DNA of 64,000 nt from Eudorina sp. 2006-703-Eu-15. Its lineage: Eukaryota; Chlorophyta; Chlorophyceae; Chlamydomonadales; Volvocaceae. The notes under the pieces were generated by a model that ran no database searches, was not told the DNA's origin, and worked only from the letters and a program-made list of their open reading frames with translations. Positions 57,900-64,000 of the stretch are shown piece by piece; the stretch's first letter is position 1; each line of letters opens with the position of its first letter. The position numbers and the translations under genes are program-made. The DNA is taken from NCBI GenBank assembly GCA_003117195.1, contig BDSI01000002.1:1947328-2011327 (forward strand), given 5' to 3'.

Positions 57900-60494
57900 C
57901 TGTGGAGTGGCCACCACGCCCGGGCCCCTCGGTCGGTTGCGAGGTGAGCCGTCACTGCACGCGGCGAAGAGCGAGCTGCGCAACTCGGGGGCAAGTCCAG
58001 GTTTCAAACAAGGATGGCGCAGTCGTGCTGCCGCTCGAACCCTATCGCCGCTGTGCAGCCCCAGGACGGGCAGCAGCAGCAACAGCAGCAGCACGCGGCT
58101 CTTACGTACAAGCACCAGTGCATGTGTGTGTGTGTGTGGACAGACGGTCGACGGCGTGCGCACGTGCCCCGGGGCCCACATTGCTTGAGCGCGGACGGGC
58201 TTCTGGGGTCGTGGGAGCGGCCGCCCCGCGTAAGTAGTGCCGGTCGCACAGCTGCGGAAACATCGTGCAATTACAGCAGCTCGTTTCTTGGTGGTGCATA
58301 CCGGTCGGTCGGTCACGGGCGCGGTTGGGGGCCGGGCGGGGCCGCGCAGGGCGGCAGCGACTCCCAAGTGCGATAGGGCCGTTGGGGTCAGGCACGGGCA
58401 GGGTGAGGGGATGGCTGGGCCTTGGTGCGCCCTTGATGCGTTTCTCGCTGCCTGACGGGGTGAGCAGGCGCCCGTGAGGTGGCGCTCTCGGTGTTCGGGG
58501 AGCCCGTGCAGCGTCCCCCGGCTGTCATGGGGCCGCTGCAAGAAGATTCTTCTGATTGCCCTGGTCGAGTGCCCGATAGAAGAAGCGCTCCTCGAGTGGC
58601 GCGCTGTGTGGTGGAAACAGGTGCGGTCCACACGGGAAGGATGTAGGTCGCATGGTCGCAATGTTCGGATCGGCCTGAGGGACATGGACGAACGGAGAGA
58701 CAGACAGAGAATGGTAGTGGTGCGTGGCGCGCGATGCGGGGAGACATTACCGCCCTGAGACTGTGTGTGGAGGTCGACATCGGAGGCCATGGTTAGATTC
58801 GGAAAGTACTGCATGAGCTCCTGCGCAAGATATCTGTGTATCCACGGCCGCCTCCTGAAACAGGCGAATTTTCTTTGTCGGCGAAAAGTTATCGCTTCGA
58901 AGATGTTACGGATGGGCCCCATGTTTAGAGCATGCGTCGCCGGCCGAGGTGACGATGGCGACATCGGATTTTGTGGTTGTACGCGATGCCGCCATCGATA
59001 TCGGCTTTTCCGGCAGATTGCGGGTTCGTTAAAGTATGTTTGTGTGTTTGTCGCGGCGCGGGGCGCCGACGTGCCATGCAACCAACACCCTTGGACCGGC
59101 AATGCGCACGGGCCGTCAGCTGCCCCGCCCTCCGTACGACACGCCGCGGCTCCGGGGTGGCCTCTCCGTTCCCCGGGCCCTCCCTGGCTTTGGTGGCCCA
59201 GGAACCGGAGGGGCACCTGAGGGGCGTTGGCGGCACACCGGGAGGAGGGTTGCCGGGGGTCTAGGGTCGTCTGCGCGTGTATTGGGTGACGCCGGGACGG
59301 TACATAAACTCGGCATCGCAAACGGAGTCGGGACAGCGGAGAGGGACAACGGTGTGGGGCGGCGGTGGGGGCAGCGGTGGGGGGTTCTCGCACGGGTTGT
59401 GCCCCCGCGTGTCTCCGCCTTGCTCCTTACACGCGGGGGTTTCCTAGCTGTGCGAGGAGGTGGCCGGTCGTCATGTGCTGGATTTCCGGTTGAGCTGGTG
59501 GTGGGCTGGGTGGGTTGCTCGGGGCGAGGCGCACAGGCCGCGCTGCGCTGCTTATGGGGTGGTGGTGTTGGCGTGGGAACCGCGAGGAACTGCAACGTGT
59601 GATGTGGGCGGCGTTGGCGGGGGAACAGCGCGGGGGCCACGGGGGCGGTGCCGGCCGGTCGTGGATGTGACGGCCCCGCGTTGGCCCCGCGGTGGTATCT
59701 GGGCGAGGCAGATCTGGCCGCGTTGTCTTTGTGATGGGGTATATGATGCAAGGTAGGCAGATAGAGTACTCTGCTTGCGATAGGGTACTCCGCAGCTTCG
59801 AAGGCGGGCTGAGTACGTTATCAAGGGGTGAGTGCGGCTTAGAGCGGTTGGTGTTGTGATGGCGGGTGACACGGGCGGGTGTTTTGTTGTAGCTCAGCCC
59901 AGGAGGTACGATAGCTGCAGCAGAGGTGAAAATGCTGACAGGTGGTCTGCCATATTTGCGGCCAGTACAGGCGAGCAGACAGACAGGTCAAGAGGAGGAG
60001 GGCTCAGGACAGGTGAGGTACAGGACAGATGCGGAGCGTGCAGGGATGGATGCGTCAGGAACCCCAGGGAGCCGTACGACCACGGAGGAATGTGGATTAG
60101 GCGCGTTTGTTCGCGTGGGTGCCGTTTAAGTCGTACCAGGTGTGGATGGCGCGTGGGAAGCGCCCCCGGCATAGTGCAATTATTGCTGATACCGATGGAT
60201 CATCCGCTCAGGAAGTAAGTAAACGCGCTTCGCAGGAGTCAAAAGGCCAGAGCAATTTCCATTAAAGCAGATTTTCGGTTTGTGGATTTGTTTACTGTAG
60301 CTACGTATGTCAGATCTTCCTTAGGTGTTGGTGTGCGGTACAGCTGGCCAGGCGCAGCAGTTGGGTTTCGTTTTATTAAGGATGGGTTGGGTTTAGGGTC
60401 TGAGACGCGGCGATGGGCCCACGGTGCCGTGGGGTCAGGAGCGCAGTTGCAGGAGGTTGTCTGGTAGTTAGTTGGTTAGTGCCACCGTGGATTA

Positions 60495-60937
60495 TATCGC
60501 AGCCGGTCGAAGTGCGCCGCTCAGCCTCGCGCAGCTGCAGCGCCGCCGTGCGGCGGCGTTGCCTGATTGTTGTAAGTCCGGTTGCGCACGCGTCAGGGCG
60601 GATATGCCGTCCGCCGCGTTCTCACCGCTCCCCGCCTTCCCCAACACTCCGGGGCGCGCGTCTCCGCTCCCCCTTCCCGGGGCCCCTGGGCATGAATGAG
60701 CTCAGCAGGTGCTCACCAGCCCTTCAACGGATCAGCCGCTGCGTGGTCCTCTACCTGGCTCTGCGGCTGGAGGTGCGGATGTTACCGTTAACAGTGGGGG
60801 GTCGCTGGCCCTCGCTGCTGGCTGCTGGCCGCATGCCAGAAGTCGTCCAGTGCGGCAGTCAGGGTTTCTCTCGTACTCGCGTCAGTTCAGACGAGAGCCT
60901 AAACGCAGCCAGCGGCAACACCGCACCACCTACGTAG
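60495..60937 (+). other. Possible small plus-strand gene fragment
   Basis: A good acceptor (atatcgcag at about 60500) is followed by an open Arg/Ala/Ser-rich segment ending at a strong GTAAGT donor near 60574. A second acceptor (agctcagcag near 60709) opens a frame that continues past 60937. The phase-0 join works, but competing frames are equally open, so no reliable protein can be given. Confidence 0.15.
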
Positions 60938-61563
60938 TCCGGAAACCACCCCTCCCTCCCTCCCCGGTTCGTTTCTGGGTTTGGTTTTTCTTTTCTTTTT
61001 AGCCCCCCACCCCCCCTCCACCCCCGCGCGCCAACAAATCTTGCACCCGAAACCACCAGTAGGCGGAGCCCTTTCTAGGCGGGACACAAGCACACAACTC
61101 GTCGCAGTGCTGCAATCAGCCGCATACGGACACAACCACGTCTCCCACCGTGTGCGGCACCGCCGTGCGCTCCTCCTCTTCCGGACGTCCTTCCCGCTGC
61201 AGGTGGGCGACGCTCGCGACGCGGAACCCGCGACCCGCCCCCGGCACCCACACCGCGCCAGACCACGGCACCAACGCAGGGGACCCTTTGGAGGGCCGGG
61301 CTCCCCATCCACCGTTTGGGGGCACAACGGTTCTGCCCTCAGCGCCATCGGCCCCCGACAGCCGACACACGGCCCCCACAGACCAGACCATCACTCGCCC
61401 TGCCCAGCAGGATCAACGCACTCGCGTGGGGCCCGCTGCGTGCTGCCCCACCCCTTCCCAGCACCGCCGCCCGCCGCCCGCCAACCGTGCCGCGGCCGCT
61501 CAATCCCGTTCCCGACGGGCTCCGCCCCCGATGGCCTGACTGCCGCCTCGCGCCATTCCGAGT

Positions 61564-62972
61564 TCAAACTTCGCGATGAGGTGAAACCCGCGATGCCACG
61601 GCCCTGGCCAGCTGTGCCGCGGCCCACAGCGGCGCCTGCCCCACCGCCAGGTTACGGGCCGCGAAGCCGGTGGTGTCGGTGGGCCCGAAGAACAGCGGCC
61701 TCGCCACCGCGATGAGCAGGAAGTTTGCCAGCAGGACCTGCGGCGGGGATGCGCGATGTAACGAATAAGGTGCAACAAGGAAAGAAAGGACAACCCCAAG
61801 TACCGTACTCGACCCGGTCGTGTGATGTGCGCGGGCAGGGCGACAGGCGTTCAGCGCGTGGCGGTCAGCGCGTGGAGGTACCGTAGCTGGCGGTGCCAGT
61901 GCCAGTGCCCACGTCCCGTGGGAAACGCTGCCGGACTGCCGGACGCGAATGGAATGTGCGAACCGGTGCAAGGACGGGGCAGGCGAGGGCGGGCCAGTGG
62001 CCCAGTGCCAGGCTGCCAGCCCCCCGTGCCGTGCCGGGGGCTGTCAGACGCCAGTGGACCCCCGGCGTCGGGTCACACTCGCTGGAAAGGTCCGCAGCCA
62101 GAGAAACAGGACACGTGGTGCCGTACACACGCACAAACACACACGCACCTGCAGGAAGCGCGGCAGGCGGATGCCCACTCGCTTGCCCATCTGCCGCAAC
62201 AGCCGCTCCGCCGTCAGGATCGGCGCCTGAGGGTTTGGGCGGGCGGGGTGGGGGGGATTGCCCCGGCCCCACCGGGGTTGGGGTTAAATTGAGAAAATTA
62301 AATAAACCCGAAGAACGAACCCGGGCCGGGGTTGGGGTCTAGGCTCTAGGGTGAGGTGCGTCGGGGCTCGGGGGTCCACCCCACATCCGCATCACGTGCG
62401 GCTACAGTTGTTAGTTGTGACCGACGTCCCGCGGGATCCGCTGCAACCACCTAACAGATTACACATGACCAAGGCGACGGAGGACAAGCGCCCCACGACG
62501 CCACGAGTCACGACGCGACGCGATGTGCCGTCTGTCATGCGATTATCGTAGCACATGAGATTGCGACGCGTTGCTATCTATCTCGAGGCCAGATCACTTC
62601 GAAACCTTACTTTTCAAGGATATATGAGCCGGCCCCACGCGATATCGTACGATGCTACAGCGCTGACGTGAGCCTTGGGGACTGGATGGATCGAATGCGC
62701 AACCCCTACCCCTACGGCTACCCGTACCCCTGATCCCCGCCGGGGCAGAAACCACCGTGTTTGGCGCCCGGGCTCATCCGACCCCGGGCGCGGAGCAGGG
62801 TACAGCTGGGGGGAGGTTTGTGAGGGCGGACGGGGCAGCTCGAAGGGTGGGCCTCGCCTCGCGACCCCGCACACCCCCGCGACCCTCGAAAAACGTCCGG
62901 CCCTGGCCCCCGGGACGTACTTGTACTGCGAAGAAGGCGCACCACCTCCAGCTGAACACACGGGTGTTGTAC
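61564..62972 (-). CDS. C-terminal exons of a polytopic membrane protein, MBOAT_2/wax-synthase-like
   Basis: Minus-strand exons 62972-62921, 62226-62149 and 61737-61564 (stop TGA), phases 0 and 0 at the joins; 5' exons not found. The pieces read YNTRVFSWRWCAFFAVQ, then APILTAERLLRQMGKRVGIR, then LPRFLQ, a hydrophobic span (VLLANFLLIAVARPLFF), and FGPTDTTGFAARNLAVGQ before an Ala-rich end. The pattern FF-x-x-Q near the end of a membrane helix, an E-x-L-L helix, LPR, another hydrophobic helix and a PLFFGP turn resembles the C-terminus of membrane-bound O-acyltransferases of the wax-synthase type. The catalytic His is not in the exons seen. Family assignment is tentative; that these are real exons is better supported by splice sites and phase. 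Confidence 0.5.
62282..62316 (+). repeat. Dispersed short repeat, copy shared with 16171-16206
   Basis: Both begin ggttaaattgagaaaa and continue with an A/T-rich word and aaataaacccg then agaacg. It lies in the intron between the first two recognised exons of the MBOAT-like gene, just before the 62226 acceptor on the minus strand. Confidence 0.8.
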
Positions 62973-64000
62973 CTGGGGTTGTGTGCGGCGGGGCGGGGTG
63001 GGGTTTGCGGGTTGCGGGTTTGTACCAGGGTGGCTATCTTATTTTTGGGAGTATCTACGGCCAGAGATACACCTGGCTTCGAAACGCTGAAAGTATCTGT
63101 CTATGGGGAGATATTTCCAACTGGAAACGGCCCGAAGTATCTACAGAGGGCATCGGACAGGGCGCAACATTGATGGAGAACTTCCACGAACCGAACCCAT
63201 AAGTGCAACACCTAGCCATAGGTGACTGCAGACGGCGAGAACCGACCCCGGGTGGGAGATATCGGGGACCCCATCACTCGTCCGAGTATATGTCAACGGG
63301 AAGATATCATGTCCCACACAAGGGGTCAAAGTATCTTAAACTCCATGGTTTGGCAGGCCAAAAGTATCTAAAATTTCAGAAGTTTTTCGGCCGAATAGAT
63401 ATTTATATCTTAAGATAGCCTATATCTTAAGATAGCCTTTGTACTAGGTAACCCCTAGGCCAGCGCGTGTATGCGGCAGAAGGCTCACGCTCGCGAGGCA
63501 CGGTGGCAAGACGGGTGCGCTGCGCCCGGATGACGTACAGTACGACACAGATAACTTCGTTTGAATTGAATACCCCTGTACGACACAGATAACTTCATGC
63601 CGTACAGCGGATGAGGGATGACACATGGGTCCCGAACCAGGGCTGCTCAACCGGTGGGCTAGGCCGTAGGCACAGGGTGATCACGGGTCCGCTCCGTCGT
63701 ACAATGTACGGCGAACAAAGGGGCCCGCCGGTAGGTTTGCCCAGGGAGTGCGCCTCCCTCCGTTGCGGTCGCGCTGGTGATGTCGTACTGCTGCGCGGCC
63801 ACTACAGCACACCCGCGCATACCACCGACTCGCCGACCCAGCGCCCCAACCCAGCTCCCTGCTCTGGGCTGAGGGCCTTCAACCCCTGTCCGCATCCCCT
63901 GCTCATGTGCGCGGGGGAGTGGGTCCACTGAAACATCACCATCACCATCATCAACATCAAACATCCTTCGTTTATAACTGACGAAACCCCCTCAACCCCC
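62973..64000. other. Right edge: presumed upstream part of the MBOAT-like gene, repeats
   Basis: No exon could be supported although the minus-strand gene must continue here or beyond the window. About 63045-63440 is lower in GC and contains recurring gtatct and agatat words and two tandem copies of a unit with the palindrome tatcttaagata (63405-63436). At about 63540-63595 a 17-base word tacgacacagataactt occurs twice, 38 bases apart. Confidence 0.4.

Larger units (their letters stand above)
57096..61563. other. Poorly resolved region with weak gene fragments
   Basis: Apart from the two fragments listed separately, I see no convincing coding exons. It holds a (CCAT)n tract (57642-57702), a poly-CAG run with a short GT tract (about 58066-58138), and long GC-rich open frames on the minus strand without recognisable domains. 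A minus-strand ATG at 58790, followed by 13 codons and a GTAATG donor at 58750, could be a gene start, but the downstream exons are ambiguous. Confidence 0.35.

Noticed and set aside
57783..59393. 536-codon open frame, minus strand
   Set aside because: It runs through a CAG/CTG run and a GT tract and has random-looking composition. Only short internal pieces look coding, and these need splicing (see the 57356-57899 fragment).

Overview
The window looks like nuclear DNA of a volvocine green alga (Chlamydomonas / Gonium / Volvox group). The evidence is very high GC with GC-rich third codon positions, genes cut into many exons by short to medium introns, abundant (GT)n tracts and minisatellites, Ala/Gly/Gln-rich low-complexity proteins, TGTAA-type poly(A) signals and volvocine-type gene content. 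Nothing prokaryotic or organellar was seen. All exon models below were built by eye from splice sites, phase and protein family knowledge. Spans are genomic and exons are listed in the evidence.

Layout: (1) 2280-15795 (+), a 17-exon receptor-like protein kinase with signal peptide, glycosylated ectodomain, one membrane span and a TKL/Tyr-kinase-like domain; its introns are full of dispersed repeats. (2) 15796-23764, a long stretch with no gene I can support, ending in an AT-rich island. (3) 23765-29647 (+), a 12-exon ABCC/MRP full ABC transporter, most likely the HLA3-type bicarbonate transporter, with strongly biased codon use and one GC-AG intron. (4) 31486-34714 (+), a 9-exon GH5 endo-beta-mannanase-like secreted enzyme. 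(5) 42185-36570 (-), a low-complexity protein whose long first exon most likely splices to three CCCH zinc fingers. (6) 42601-48764 (+), a 9-exon aspartate aminotransferase, divergent from (5), probably mitochondrial. (7) 51101-57095 (+), a 5-exon low-complexity/coiled-coil protein with a 63-bp-periodic repeat and a possible C-terminal membrane anchor. (8) 57.3-57.9 kb (-) and 60.5-60.9 kb (+), weak gene fragments. (9) 62972-61564 (-), the C-terminal exons of a polytopic membrane protein resembling wax-synthase/MBOAT_2 acyltransferases; its 5' part is not resolved.

The genes do not form a pathway or cluster. They look like ordinary neighbours: signalling (kinase), inorganic carbon uptake (ABC transporter), polysaccharide hydrolysis (GH5), RNA binding (CCCH), amino acid metabolism (AAT), structural/trafficking (coiled coil) and lipid acylation (MBOAT-like). 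The most unusual material is non-coding: several short repeat families recur in introns of unrelated genes in this window, some inverted, and GT microsatellites sit directly on 5' splice sites. I found no convincing wholly new multi-gene system.
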